Positions 35,201 to 43,057 of a DNA stretch of 60,482 bases are shown one piece after another. This stretch comes from Bacteroidota bacterium. Lineage in GTDB: Bacteria > Bacteroidota > Bacteroidia > JABDFU01. The notes under the pieces were generated by a model. That model worked only from the letters and a program-made list of their open reading frames with translations. It searched no databases and had not been told where the DNA came from. The stretch is from positions 1 through 60,482 of the forward strand of contig JABDFU010000011.1 in NCBI GenBank assembly GCA_013286385.1. The letters are read 5' to 3'. Position numbers and translations under genes: made by a program. Numbering within the stretch: the first letter of the stretch is position 1; every line of letters begins with the position of its first letter.

Positions 35201-36036
35201 GATCTGGTTAATTCATAACTCGCCTTCACCAAAACCGTCTTTCCTTCGATAATCTGATACACCCTTGGTATGGATTCGTAAAATTCATTGACACTGGTAG
35301 TAATCAGCAGATCTCCTTTGTTGTCAATCTCTATTTTATCAGCTCCGGTCCAGTTAAGTTTGATCTGAGTAGGATCCCCATGAGGCTGAACAATGATGTC
35401 ATATTCCATTCCGTTCCCTTTCGATCCATAGAATGTCACATCAATCTTAGCATATATATTTTTATACTGAACTTTGTTGTACGATTTCACATTCGTCACG
35501 CCCTGAGGGCAATGCGGGTAGTAAAAATTTGAATAGCCCTCAACTTCGTCTTCGCCTGTGGCAGAGAATAGAGTGCGGCCTGCCTGTAATTCAGGCAGGC
35601 TATTTAGAAAATCCATATCTATCCGATGAACTTTTACTGATGCTTTTTCCAAAAGTTCCCGTTTCTTCAGTTTTTCCCCCGCCTCCGATAGCTTGCCTGA
35701 CAATTCCTGTACTTCCACCTCTTGCTTGATTTGCTCAACTACTTCCGACCTATTGCTGTACACATAGCTGATTCCTGTTTTACGCAGATAAATACCAGCC
35801 CCGCCTCCGGCAGTAGAAAACAATACATCAGGCCGCAGATTACCCTTAGTATCCGCTAGTTGCCCCTTATTTGCGGTGAACATCAACCCGTTCCCCCTAA
35901 GTTGTTTGTCTGATGGCCCATTTACTTCATTAGAATTGCCCGCAAAACAGCGTATAGAAAATGAAATCAAAAAGAACAACGAAACAGTTAATTGGGGGAT
36001 GCAATCAGTTAATCGGCGGAGTCCAGGTCTTTTCAT
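32215..36036 (-). CDS. Large secreted SBBP/SprB-repeat protein with T9SS type B sorting domain
   Basis: A 1273-aa protein. A signal peptide precedes a beta domain at about 50-320 (FTANKGQLAD, DVLFSTAGGGAGIYL, YSNFYYPHCPQGVTNVKSYN). It is followed by at least eight SBBP-type propeller repeats (about 330-800; TYYGGSDFDTGNGIAADNSG, AFVVKFNSDG), a PKD domain, three SprB-like repeats (about 880-1130; YTYLWSTSATGQTASNLAQG) and a CHU_C type B sorting domain (last 90 residues; FVPSAFSPNGDGQNDVF, IFDRWGELVFET, GNLTLI). It is likely a surface adhesin or gliding-related protein exported by T9SS. Monocistronic. Confidence 0.9.
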   Translation of the reverse strand: MKRPGLRRLTDCIPQLTVSLFFLISFSIRCFAGNSNEVNGPSDKQLRGNGLMFTANKGQLADTKGNLRPDVLFSTAGGGAGIYLRKTGISYVYSNRSEVVEQIKQEVEVQELSGKLSEAGEKLKKRELLEKASVKVHRIDMDFLNSLPELQAGRTLFSATGEDEVEGYSNFYYPHCPQGVTNVKSYNKVQYKNIYAKIDVTFYGSKGNGMEYDIIVQPHGDPTQIKLNWTGADKIEIDNKGDLLITTSVNEFYESIPRVYQIIEGKTVLVKASYELTRSANRYSPIANFVVSFKLGHYNPDFPLVIDPWVTYYGDSDTGTDIATDNTGNVVSTGYVVSPSFPVLPGGYTQAWGLGGTNAYAQNAYVLKFSQAGTRLWATYYGGSDFDTGNGIAADNSGDVVITGCTQSSDFPVTSGAFQTVYGGMSDAFVVKFNSDGVRLWATYYGGSTYENRPYNGSIATDNAGNILISGDTESSDFPVVAGSGYTQPFGGFHNAFVVKFNPLGSVLWATYYGGPGDDSGAGIATDHSGNIFITGEAGFDFPVLSIGGYSQAWLGGSAFVVKFNAAGVRQWATIYGGGAISGSTFGTGIATDNTGNVVLTGITTSADFPISPGAFQSVWGGSGDAFVVKFNTNGYRQWATFLGGNESECGWGLAIDAGSNIFIYGDFEDSGAGNYPISVCAFQNTIGGPPAPGTNENQFVAKYDSSGNQHCITYMGGPGEDDHDQNLGIALYGHFLYITGEAPAGYPVTSGAFQTSYEDTYPDGGSGNTFISQLCVNLCEAKVLGLGFSANSTSVCPSVPVKFSPTVANSCDTTGYRFQWTFAGGTPASSDSVSPTILFSGVGNHDVKLVVTTVCKTDSLILPSYITIHSCGLISALAVGSDACKGSCATLTCSGSSGTFPYTYLWSTGSTSQTISPCPLLSSTYTVTITDATGLTATSTAALTIHAPVVLVTTADTITCNGAADGSALVIVTSGTPMYTYLWSTSATGQTASNLAQGTYSVTVTDANNCQSERTVVVTQPTAIRANPGPVGLATCGPPNGVVSVDPSGGSGAYTFNWAPLGGTGQTAQRLIAGDYTVTITDANGCSLITSTTVGADTSLPIVKVSRDTSILSGHYLQLNAAGGLTYSWTPSNGLSDQNSNDPIADPRQTTTYTVLVTDANGCSSTDSVLVMVNEPTDCDSLSIFVPSAFSPNGDGQNDVFYVRGTPCVIQLSLTIFDRWGELVFETGNPSAGWNGTFRGTPMNTAVFVYFLNATLSNGERISKKGNLTLIR

Positions 36037-36194
36037 GCTGATATAGATTAAACTGTTCCTTCTAATTTAACCAAAACACAGGCAATGAAAACATCAAAAT
36101 GATCATTTTTTATTGTGTCTGTTTTTAAATATATACATTACAAATCAATAATTTATGCACTTTTTTAGTATTTTTATATCTGGTCTGATCATTT

Positions 36195-37694
36195 ATGAAT
36201 ACTACGAATTCTCTTTTCAACCTGATTAAAAGCCTTTCCGGATCAGAAAAAAGGCATTTCAGCATTTTTGCCTCCCGTCACATTATCGGCAAGGAAAATA
36301 GCTATTTACTGCTGTTTAAACTTCTTGATAAGCAAAAGGAATACGATGAAGAAAGCATACTCAGAAGTGAGAAACGCATAAAAAAGGAACTGATTCATAA
36401 TTTAAAAGCCTACCTGCAGGAACTTATACTCCGAAGTCTCGAACAATTTTACAGCAAAGGGTCTGTCGAAAATGAAATATACCGATTGATTCATCAGGTG
36501 GAGATACTGCACCAGAAAGGGCTCCATTCCATGTGCAAAAAAAAACTGCTGAAAGCCAAAATCCTTGCATACGACTATGGAAAACTTAAAATCTTGCCGG
36601 TACTATTGCAATGGCAGTTACAGATTATTGAAAACGGGCCTGATCCGGATAAAATAGAAACAGAAGTAGCATCCGTTTTGGACGAACAGAAAAAAATCCA
36701 GGAAAAAATACGACTAATCAATGAATTGGAGACTCTTCGGATACGAATGGACTATTGGAGGTTACAACACCAGGAAGTCAGAAATAAGAAGGAGTCCGAC
36801 CGTATCAGAAAATTTATTCTCAACTACCGGCATGCAAAAGAAAAAGCCTTACCCTTTTATGCAGCTCAATCTTACCTCAGAGCTTTGGGGATTTACTATA
36901 TGGCGGTTAAACAATTTAAATCGAGTCAGCTATTTTTCAAAAAAAACTTGGCGCTTTTCGATTCCAATCCTAAAATCCGTGCTGAACAACCCAATCTCTA
37001 CATGGGCTGTCTCAATAACCTGGTTATAGCTTACATTTCAGATGGAAACTTCTCAGCGGCAGAAAATACATTAGCCCTTATAAAGAATCTGGCCGTACTC
37101 ATTCCTCAGGTGTCAAAATCAGTTAAAATTCAGTCCAGAATATTCAGATCCTATTATTCTCCGTTACTTGTCATTTACCTTCAGAAGGGAGACTTCGAAA
37201 AAGCGGCGAATCAATTAAGCGGAATACTGAACGGTTTAAACAAATACAGGCCCCTGTTGAATGAAAAATTTCTCACCGCCTTTTACTACAACATTTCGCA
37301 TGTCTATTTTGGAAATAAGGACTACAAAAATTCACTGAAATGGATAACTAAAATTTTTAATGAATCGAGTCAGGATTTTCAGATTGAACTGCACAGAAGC
37401 TCAAGGATAGCCCTTCTGATGATTTTATTTGAAATCGGTAACGATCCTTTACATAGCTATTTTTTAAAATCAACACAGAACTTCATCATTAAAAAGGGAA
37501 TTTACGGCCGGGCCGAAAAACTCATTCTCGGTTCTTTTGAAAGAATTTACAAAGCCAACTCCCGAAAACAGTTGAAGCTGCTTTTTTCAGAACTCAAAAA
37601 AAAACTGCAGGAATTAAAAAAACACCCCTATGAAAAGGACGCACTCACCGTTTTTAATCTCGAATCCTGGATTGACAGCAAAATAGAAGATTAG
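36195..37694 (+). CDS. Helical-repeat protein of unknown function (Bacteroidota family)
   Basis: A 499-aa protein, all helical, without signal or membrane segments. The start, LFNLIKSLSGSEKRHFSIFASRH, is a recognisable family motif, followed by LLFKLLDKQKEYDE. Middle and C-terminal parts resemble TPR helices (YLRALGIYYMAVKQFKSSQ, YISDGNFSAAENTLALI). Probably a cytoplasmic scaffold protein. The function is not known. It is divergent from the SBBP/SprB-repeat gene, with 158 bp between. Confidence 0.65.
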   Translation: MNTTNSLFNLIKSLSGSEKRHFSIFASRHIIGKENSYLLLFKLLDKQKEYDEESILRSEKRIKKELIHNLKAYLQELILRSLEQFYSKGSVENEIYRLIHQVEILHQKGLHSMCKKKLLKAKILAYDYGKLKILPVLLQWQLQIIENGPDPDKIETEVASVLDEQKKIQEKIRLINELETLRIRMDYWRLQHQEVRNKKESDRIRKFILNYRHAKEKALPFYAAQSYLRALGIYYMAVKQFKSSQLFFKKNLALFDSNPKIRAEQPNLYMGCLNNLVIAYISDGNFSAAENTLALIKNLAVLIPQVSKSVKIQSRIFRSYYSPLLVIYLQKGDFEKAANQLSGILNGLNKYRPLLNEKFLTAFYYNISHVYFGNKDYKNSLKWITKIFNESSQDFQIELHRSSRIALLMILFEIGNDPLHSYFLKSTQNFIIKKGIYGRAEKLILGSFERIYKANSRKQLKLLFSELKKKLQELKKHPYEKDALTVFNLESWIDSKIED

Positions 37695-38116
37695 AATGAG
37701 TCAACTAAGAAAAGCCTGATGCTGGCAGGAACGGGGACATCGAAACAGGTCCGGCACCCGGAAATTTTACAGGAATATGGAAGTCAACCGACTCAAATTT
37801 ACATACGCTGCATATGCGTGATTCCATACAAGTCGGCCTGAATGATCCTACCGTTGTATGGAAAACCATACGATCAACCGGCGATTCTCCAAAGAAGCCC
37901 AAGAAACGGCCTGGGAAAATGCAGCATCAAACGTTAATAGAAAGTAAAATACAGTAAACATAGGTTCCTGATTGAATTGTTTGGGCAGTACCATAGACAA
38001 GGCTGCTAAAACAAATAAAAGCAACACCGGTATTTTTTTCATGATTTCAGGAATTTTGTTTATGATTTCGGGAGTTATAATTGCTAATGTAAGACTATTT
38101 CTTCCTATTTTCAACC
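37695..38116. other. Gap with a possible decayed minus-strand gene start
   Basis: A minus-strand frame from ATG 38042 to 37848 codes 64 aa beginning with a signal-like or membrane helix (MKKIPVLLLFVLAALSMVLP), and a second helix-like stretch ends in FDAAFSQ. After that the reading becomes unconvincing. It could be the start of a broken exported protein. No other gene, RNA or repeat was recognised here. Confidence 0.35.
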
Positions 38117-38650
38117 ATGATTTCACTGTCAGAAGGACTTACAATAGATCACGTCCGATACGGGAAAGGGAAAATACTCAGCCTTGAGGAACGCATTTAT
38201 ACCGTAAACTTCGGCAAACTTGGAACAATCGAATTGACCATTAACAAAGCCGAAGAAGATATTGTTATTTTAAAAGAAGAAACTTCAGATCAACTGGACA
38301 TGGAAGAACTAGAAAAGACGCTAATCCGCATTCTGAATGAATATTCAGATATCAGTAAACCCATTGACCTTGCCGGAAAGTGGCAGGGAGGAACACTGCT
38401 GTTAAAACCAGGTTCAGATACCCTTAAACCCAAAGAAGTTCCCATTGAAACCTTCTTTCATAAAATCGTTATGGTTCGGGACCGTCTTCGGGTACTCGAA
38501 CAAAACATCAACAGCCATCCCAAGCTAACGGATGAGGACAAAATCAATATGCAGCAATACATTACCCGTATTTACGGCAGCCTGACAACATTCAATGTTC
38601 TGTTTCAGGATGAGGAAGATCATTTTGTAGGTGACAAGAAAAACGATTAG
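38117..38650 (+). CDS. Conserved hypothetical protein with UvrD-tail-like N-terminal domain
   Basis: 177 aa, soluble. The first 55 residues (GLTIDHVRYGKGKILSLEER, then IYTVNFGKLGTIELTI) match the small SH3-like fold pattern found at the C-terminus of PcrA/UvrD helicases and in related stand-alone domains. The remaining 120 residues are mostly helical and end in an acidic tail. No function can be assigned; a role in transcription or repair is only suggested by the first domain. Confidence 0.65.
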   Translation: MISLSEGLTIDHVRYGKGKILSLEERIYTVNFGKLGTIELTINKAEEDIVILKEETSDQLDMEELEKTLIRILNEYSDISKPIDLAGKWQGGTLLLKPGSDTLKPKEVPIETFFHKIVMVRDRLRVLEQNINSHPKLTDEDKINMQQYITRIYGSLTTFNVLFQDEEDHFVGDKKND

Positions 38651-38675
38651 TCCTGATTCACCCGAAATTACCCGG

Positions 38676-38835
38676 TTCACCCAATCATCCCCCCTACTCC
38701 GCTTACAGAAAGGGCCATTGCGTAATAGAGTCCCGGCAAAACAGATAAAACCGTACAAAGTATTGAAATGGATACCGGTATTTCTTTTTTTACAAAAAAA
38801 TTAATTAGCAAAGACAGACAGGCCAGATAACCCGA
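38676..38835 (-). pseudogene. Possible membrane-protein C-terminal remnant
   Basis: On the minus strand a frame closed upstream by TAA (38838-38836) reads SGYLACLSLLINFFVKKEIP, then ILCTVLSVLPGLYYAMALSV and a TGA at 38678-38676. It shows two hydrophobic helices and a conserved-looking LPGLYY turn, but no start codon except TTG. It could be a 5'-deleted gene or a chance frame. Confidence 0.3.
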
Positions 38836-38857
38836 TTAGTACCTATTCGTTCAAAGC

Positions 38858-38989
38858 ATGAATTTCACAAGACGGTTAAATTCAGTACTAATCTCCCTCC
38901 TGGTAGTACTTGTATTGGGAACCTCATCCTGCGCTGCACGTAAATGCAACGGAAAAAAGGGTGTCAAAACCCCCATGGGCTTAATGTAG
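38858..38989 (+). CDS. Tiny lipoprotein (43 aa)
   Basis: ATG 38858 opens MNFTRRLNSVLISLLVVLVL, then GTSSCAARKCNGKKGVKTPM and GLM before TAG at 38987. The lipobox GTSSC is clear, leaving a mature peptide of only about 19 residues with a second Cys and a KTPMG motif. Short Bacteroidota lipoproteins with a similar Cys-Lys-Gly-KTPMG ending exist, with unknown roles. It sits just upstream of the DUF1801 promoter and is too short for routine gene finders. Confidence 0.6.
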   Translation: MNFTRRLNSVLISLLVVLVLGTSSCAARKCNGKKGVKTPMGLM

Positions 38990-39000
38990 CATAGATTTAT

Positions 39001-39046
39001 TTTGTGCAGTTAAACAACTGCATTATATTTGCAGTCAACTAATTGC
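39001..39046 (+). promoter_or_regulatory. Promoter with two ArsR-like 16-bp operators ahead of the DUF1801 operon
   Basis: The -33 TTTG (39001-39004) is separated by 19 bp from an exact -7 box TATATTTG (39024-39031). Operator 1 (39006-39021) is GCAGTTAAACAACTGC, a perfect 6-4-6 palindrome between the two boxes. Operator 2 (39031-39046), GCAGTCAACTAATTGC, starts on the last G of the -7 box and is a degenerate copy. The same layout occurs at 42640-42686 and 45605-45651. Confidence 0.7.
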
Positions 39047-39072
39047 ATAAATGTATGCAAGATGCGAACGGA

Positions 39073-39651
39073 ATGAATCCCAGGGTTGATTTTTACTTTA
39101 ATAAAGCCACAAAGTGGCAGGAAGAAATCACACTATTGAGAAGCATTGCTCTTGACTGTCAACTGAACGAAGAATTAAAGTGGGGCTGTCCATGTTACCT
39201 GTCTCAGGAAAAGAACATTGTTTTAATTCATGTATTCAAAGAGTACTGCGCCTTTTTATTCTTTAAAGGCGTTTTGCTGAAGGATACCCATGGGATGCTT
39301 ATTCAGCAAACCAAAAATGTACAGGCGGCCCGTCAGATTCGGTTTACCAATGTCAGGGAGATAAAAAAAAACAGAGCCATCCTGAAAGCCTATATTTATC
39401 AGGCTGTAGAAGTTGAAAAAGCCGGTTTGAAAGTACAGTTAAAAAAGACCCGAGAAGTTCCTGTTCCTGAAGAATTTCAACATAAATTAAATAAAATTCC
39501 AGCCCTGAAAACTTCTTTTTATGCATTGACTCCGGGAAGGCAACGAGCTTACCTGTTTTATTTCTCCCAACCCAAACAATCCATAACCCGTGAATCCAGA
39601 ATCGAAAAACACATGAAAAAAATTCTCAATGGAAAGGGGCTGGATGACTAG
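39073..39651 (+). CDS. DUF1801/YdeI-family protein
   Basis: 192 aa from the ATG at 39073, where the family usually begins (MNPRVDFYFNKATKWQEEI). Residues 1-110 are the DUF1801 (YdhG-like) fold with the conserved LKWGCPCY and IHVFKEYCAFLFFKG. The C-terminus is the OmdA/YdeI helical segment (LTPGRQRAYLFYFSQPKQS, then RIEKHMKKIL). An ATG 18 bases earlier is also possible. The molecular function is unknown; relatives are linked to stress or peptide resistance. First gene of a likely operon with the dioxygenase. Confidence 0.85.
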   Translation: MNPRVDFYFNKATKWQEEITLLRSIALDCQLNEELKWGCPCYLSQEKNIVLIHVFKEYCAFLFFKGVLLKDTHGMLIQQTKNVQAARQIRFTNVREIKKNRAILKAYIYQAVEVEKAGLKVQLKKTREVPVPEEFQHKLNKIPALKTSFYALTPGRQRAYLFYFSQPKQSITRESRIEKHMKKILNGKGLDD

Positions 39652-39689
39652 TTTAGGTTTAGGACACACTTGTTAACTGTTTAATTCTA

Positions 39690-40541
39690 ATGAACCTTAA
39701 AGCATTCGGAAACCTGACAGGGGCGCTTCCTGTACAGAATAAAAAATTACCTGTGCTCTTTACTTCGCATGGTAGTCCGCTTGATATACCTTTATCCATC
39801 GAAGAGTCTCCATTTTGGAATTCACTTTTTGAGTTGGGAAAAGACCTTCGAAACAATTTTGAAGTAAAGGCAATACTGGTCGTGTCGGCGCACTGGTGTT
39901 CCCGTGGTACCTACGTTAATATTTCACCGGAGCAAAAACAGATATACGACTACTATGGATTTCCAAAGCAGTATTACGAGGTGAAGTATCACGCAAAAGG
40001 AGCGCCGGAAGTTGCGCATGAAGTAAAAAAGAGTAGTCCAGCCATCCAAGAGACAACCGATTGGGGCCTCGATCACGGTGCCTGGCCTATGCTAATGCAC
40101 TTATTCCCTGACGCAAATGTTCCGGTCTTCCAAATGAGTATAGATTATTACGCCAAACCAAGCTATCATTACGAATTGGGAAAACTGTTAAAATCCTTAC
40201 GAAGAAAAGGTGTTTTGATTATCGGAAGCGGAGCGCTCATCCACAATCTGCCTCTTGCAGGTGAAAAGTTCAGAAAGAACGACAGGACTCCATACGGATG
40301 GGAGGCAGAATATGATGAATGGATCAAAAAACAACTGGACCAGAGGAATATGGAGAACCTTCTCAATTATGAAACCAGCCATAAGCTGGGAAAACTTGCT
40401 GCCCCCACTCCCGATCACTTCGTTCCGGTTCTATACAGCCTGGGGCTCATGGATAAAGAAGATGAAATCAAGTATTTCTATGAGCGTCAACCGGACATAC
40501 CGGCCTTCAGTGAAAGGAGTTTTGTACTGAAAAGTCATTAA
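39690..40541 (+). CDS. ygiD: Class III extradiol dioxygenase (4,5-DOPA dioxygenase, YgiD-like)
   Basis: 283 aa, the size of LigB-type DODA enzymes. Metal-binding and active-site motifs are FTSHGSPLD (His), VVSAHWCSRG (His), DWGLDHGAWPML (His) and TPDHFVPVLY (His near the C-terminus). These enzymes open catechol rings of DOPA-like substrates using Fe(II) or Zn(II). It is cytoplasmic. It follows the DUF1801 gene by 38 bp and is followed 25 bp later by a flavin reductase, which suggests an oxidant or aromatic-stress unit. Confidence 0.9.
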   Translation: MNLKAFGNLTGALPVQNKKLPVLFTSHGSPLDIPLSIEESPFWNSLFELGKDLRNNFEVKAILVVSAHWCSRGTYVNISPEQKQIYDYYGFPKQYYEVKYHAKGAPEVAHEVKKSSPAIQETTDWGLDHGAWPMLMHLFPDANVPVFQMSIDYYAKPSYHYELGKLLKSLRRKGVLIIGSGALIHNLPLAGEKFRKNDRTPYGWEAEYDEWIKKQLDQRNMENLLNYETSHKLGKLAAPTPDHFVPVLYSLGLMDKEDEIKYFYERQPDIPAFSERSFVLKSH

Positions 40542-40566
40542 ATAAAAAATCAGTAACTATACTCAA

Positions 40567-41130
40567 ATGAAAAATATATTATTTTTTGCCGGAAGCAATA
40601 GTCCTAAGTCTGTTAATCAAAGGGTAATTGTAACTATTTCAGAAATGTTTAAGCAGACGACCAATACGGTTATTAATCTGCGGGATTTTCCAATGCCTGT
40701 CTACTCAATCGAAACAGAGCAAAAGGAAGGAATTCCGGAAAATACCAAAAAACTGAAAGAGCAGATAGACAAAACCGACGGTTTGGTTATTTCGGTACCC
40801 GAAAACAATGGTTCAATCACAGCGGTCTTTAAAAATACGATGGATTGGCTTTCAAGAGTAGATAAGAATTATAAAGTTCTGAAAGATAAACCCGTTTTAC
40901 TGCTAAGTGTTTCTCCGGTCGGTGGCGGCGCAAATTCGATTATTCATGCTGAAACGATTCTAAAACGTTTGGGCGCAGTGATTACAGGCAAAATTATAAT
41001 AAGTAAATTTCTTGAGAAATTTCAGGATACTGATGGCAAACTCCAGTTTAAAGATAAAGTACTCAGGAAAGAAATGGAAGACTTGGCTGCCAATCATGCG
41101 TCACAAATAAATAGTCTGCCGGTTTCATAA
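40567..41130 (+). CDS. NADPH-dependent FMN reductase-family oxidoreductase
   Basis: A 187-aa flavodoxin-like protein. The FMN phosphate loop is FFAGSNSPKSVNQR (residues 6-19). SVPENNGSITAVFKNTMDWLSR at about 75-97 matches the family motif PEYN-S-P--LKN-IDW, with ENNG in place of EYNG. It reduces FMN, quinones or azo compounds with NADPH. Last gene of the operon; its stop TAA overlaps the stop of the opposing NmrA gene by 6 bp. Confidence 0.88.
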   Translation: MKNILFFAGSNSPKSVNQRVIVTISEMFKQTTNTVINLRDFPMPVYSIETEQKEGIPENTKKLKEQIDKTDGLVISVPENNGSITAVFKNTMDWLSRVDKNYKVLKDKPVLLLSVSPVGGGANSIIHAETILKRLGAVITGKIIISKFLEKFQDTDGKLQFKDKVLRKEMEDLAANHASQINSLPVS

Positions 41131-42006
41131 CAACACTTCCTTTACGCTGGTCCACCTGATATCCGGATAGCGACTCGTATCGAGGGGATTGAGTTGAACA
41201 CTGAACATACTGTGCATGTATTGGCCCCTCTGCCAATTGGGGTAGATCTCCTTCTCACTTTCAGGGTGGGCCGCACGATCACGCCTGTTTTTTTCATCCA
41301 GGGCTTCGCAAGTTCCCATATTTACAAGTTCAAACCTCGTCTTTAAAACCTCACCTGCCACAACAGCCATTTCCTTAGCGCTTATCTGGAAGCTGGCAAT
41401 GCGTAAAACCCTTGGAGCCAAAGCATCCAGGGCAGCGGCAGCAGTATAAGCTGCCGTGTTATCCATTGTGCTAAAGTCAACTCTCCAATCCGGGCTACCC
41501 AGATAGCCAATGGTTTTATCTTTGAAATTGAGAAAAGAAATATTGTATTTTAATAGCTCTGCAAAAGCACCATTATGGATGGAGGTCGCATTGATAGAGG
41601 ACTTATCCAGGTAAACATTAAATTCCCGTCGTAAATCGAAGTTCCGGTTGCTCCCCGCAGGGAGTTTGGTGAAATCACTGGCAAAATCAGAGGGAATGAA
41701 TCGGGGAACACCAGCCGAAATGGCCGCATCCAGTAAAAGACATTGCGCATCAACAATCACATCGCGCAAACCTTGTACGGCCGATACTACACAGGATACT
41801 CCCTCACAGGCACTCGCCAACTCTGATCCACTCCAATTGACAACCGGGATTATCTTTACACCAGGTTCTTCAATCTTTGCAATTTTCGCAGTATCGGCGA
41901 CAGACCTAACCAATGCCCGTACTTGAGCACCCCTGTTGAGCAAGGCTTTAATAATCCTTCCTCCAAGATCACCCGTTGCACCTGCTACCAGAATTGTTGT
42001 TGCCAT
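41125..42006 (-). CDS. NmrA-family NAD(P)-binding protein (aromatic alcohol reductase-like)
   Basis: 293 aa. The Rossmann start is TILVAGATGDLGGRIIKALL, with the GxxGxxG loop. PRFIPSDFASDF and FDLRREFNVYLDKSS are typical of the NmrA/isoflavone-reductase branch of atypical SDRs. It lacks a classical YxxxK pair. It may be a redox sensor or a reductase. ATG 42006 is preferred over GTG 42012 because an AGGAG sequence sits five bases before it, which is rare in this phylum. Confidence 0.85.
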   Translation of the reverse strand: MATTILVAGATGDLGGRIIKALLNRGAQVRALVRSVADTAKIAKIEEPGVKIIPVVNWSGSELASACEGVSCVVSAVQGLRDVIVDAQCLLLDAAISAGVPRFIPSDFASDFTKLPAGSNRNFDLRREFNVYLDKSSINATSIHNGAFAELLKYNISFLNFKDKTIGYLGSPDWRVDFSTMDNTAAYTAAAALDALAPRVLRIASFQISAKEMAVVAGEVLKTRFELVNMGTCEALDEKNRRDRAAHPESEKEIYPNWQRGQYMHSMFSVQLNPLDTSRYPDIRWTSVKEVLL

Positions 42007-42045
42007 TTTCACTCCTGAATAGGTCTTAACTAAGTGTGAATTCTA

Positions 42046-42561
42046 TTATGAATAGCTCATTGCTACTTTAGTAAAATATTTTTTTAAATACGCCATTTGG
42101 CCAATGTCATAACTTTCGTGCTGAGCAAGAAAAACAACAGTCCCGCCAATAGTTGAATCACCGGTAGGGTTCTTAAACGGAGCAGTGCCTTTAAGATGTT
42201 CTTCGGATACGGTATGAAGAACCTCTTTCAAAAGTGGGCCGACCGTCTGCCAATCGCTTTTTACTTTTTCCAATGTTGGATACACATCATTCGCATCATA
42301 AGCCCTGAAATTTTCAAACAGTCCTTTGAAAGGATTATCAGCCGGATTCCCCAGCAGGTTCAGGGTATTGTAACGTGCCCATACAGTATGTGCAGCTATC
42401 CAGATTAATGAGTTCGAATGTTCGCTGATTCTTTTTTTGGACTGATCTTCCGTTACTCCTTCCAAAGCATTCAGAAATAAACGATTGTTCAGTTTAAAAA
42501 TAAGCAAGGAAGGATAAATGGCGGGAGCATTCATTTTCGTGGTTTCAATTGTCATTTCCAT
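42046..42561 (-). CDS. DinB-superfamily protein
   Basis: A 171-aa four-helix-bundle protein. Metal-binding His positions appear in LIWIAAHTVWARYNTL (about 52-67) and FLAQHESYDIGQMAYLKKYF (about 144-163), as in DinB/YfiT thiol-transferase-like proteins. Function is unproven: possible S-transferase or metal-dependent hydrolase. It is the upstream gene of a minus-strand pair with NmrA and diverges from the ArsR gene. Confidence 0.85.
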   Translation of the reverse strand: MEMTIETTKMNAPAIYPSLLIFKLNNRLFLNALEGVTEDQSKKRISEHSNSLIWIAAHTVWARYNTLNLLGNPADNPFKGLFENFRAYDANDVYPTLEKVKSDWQTVGPLLKEVLHTVSEEHLKGTAPFKNPTGDSTIGGTVVFLAQHESYDIGQMAYLKKYFTKVAMSYS

Positions 42562-42639
42562 AATTTAAAATAGTTATTCGCTGCAGCAAATCTATCATTA
42601 TTTAAATAGTTCTCCAACCACTGATTTTGAGATATTTTA

Positions 42640-42686
42640 TTTGCGTAACCGAATTGTTACATATATATTTGTAACCGTTTGGTTAC
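42640..42686 (+). promoter_or_regulatory. Promoter with two 16-bp ArsR operators ahead of the first ArsR-SRPBCC module
   Basis: The -33 TTTG (42640-42643) is 20 bp from the exact -7 TATATTTG (42664-42671). Operator 1 (42645-42660) is GTAACCGAATTGTTAC. Operator 2 (42671-42686), GTAACCGTTTGGTTAC, a 6-4-6 palindrome, starts on the last G of the -7 box. Start-to-start spacing is 26 bp. The ArsR gene begins at 42710, so autorepression is likely. Confidence 0.8.
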
Positions 42687-42709
42687 ACGAATAAACAAAA
42701 CACGACACG

Positions 42710-43057
42710 ATGAGAAGAGATGTATTTCAGGCCATTGCGGACCCAACAAGAAGAGAGATAATAAACCTTCTGACCCATAAGTCCTTAAATTTAAACGCGG
42801 TAGCTGAGAACTTCGATATCAGCCGTCCCGCCATATCAAAACATATTAAAATGCTTACAGAATGCGGATTGGTAGCTATTAAACAGACTGGTCGCGAACG
42901 CTTTTGTGAAGCCAGGCTGGAAAAACTAACCGAAGTATCAAATTGGGTTGAACAATACAGAAAATTCTGGGATGCAAAACTCGATGCCCTGGAAGTATAC
43001 CTGAATCAATTACAAATTAAAACAAAAAAACATGCCAAAGGAAAAAGAAAAAACTAA
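42710..43057 (+). CDS. ArsR-family winged-helix regulator (module 1)
   Basis: A 115-aa protein: [20 protein letters not shown], the recognition helix region FDISRPAISKHIKMLTECGL and the wing QTGRERFCEARLE. It has no metal-binding CxC motif, so it belongs to the ArsR subgroup paired with SRPBCC (AHSA1) proteins rather than arsenic sensors. It should bind the GTAACC palindromes upstream. It overlaps the next gene by 26 bp, so translation is tightly linked. Confidence 0.9.
   Translation: MRRDVFQAIADPTRREIINLLTHKSLNLNAVAENFDISRPAISKHIKMLTECGLVAIKQTGRERFCEARLEKLTEVSNWVEQYRKFWDAKLDALEVYLNQLQIKTKKHAKGKRKN

Noticed and set aside
37705-37902. Minus-strand frame of 65 codons
   Set aside because: The composition is not protein-like and there is no motif; it overlaps the decayed region described as a gap.
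42640-42686. Arsenic-sensing ArsR control
   Set aside because: Neither ArsR protein has the metal-binding cysteine motif, and no arsenic resistance gene is nearby; pairing with SRPBCC genes fits a different subgroup.
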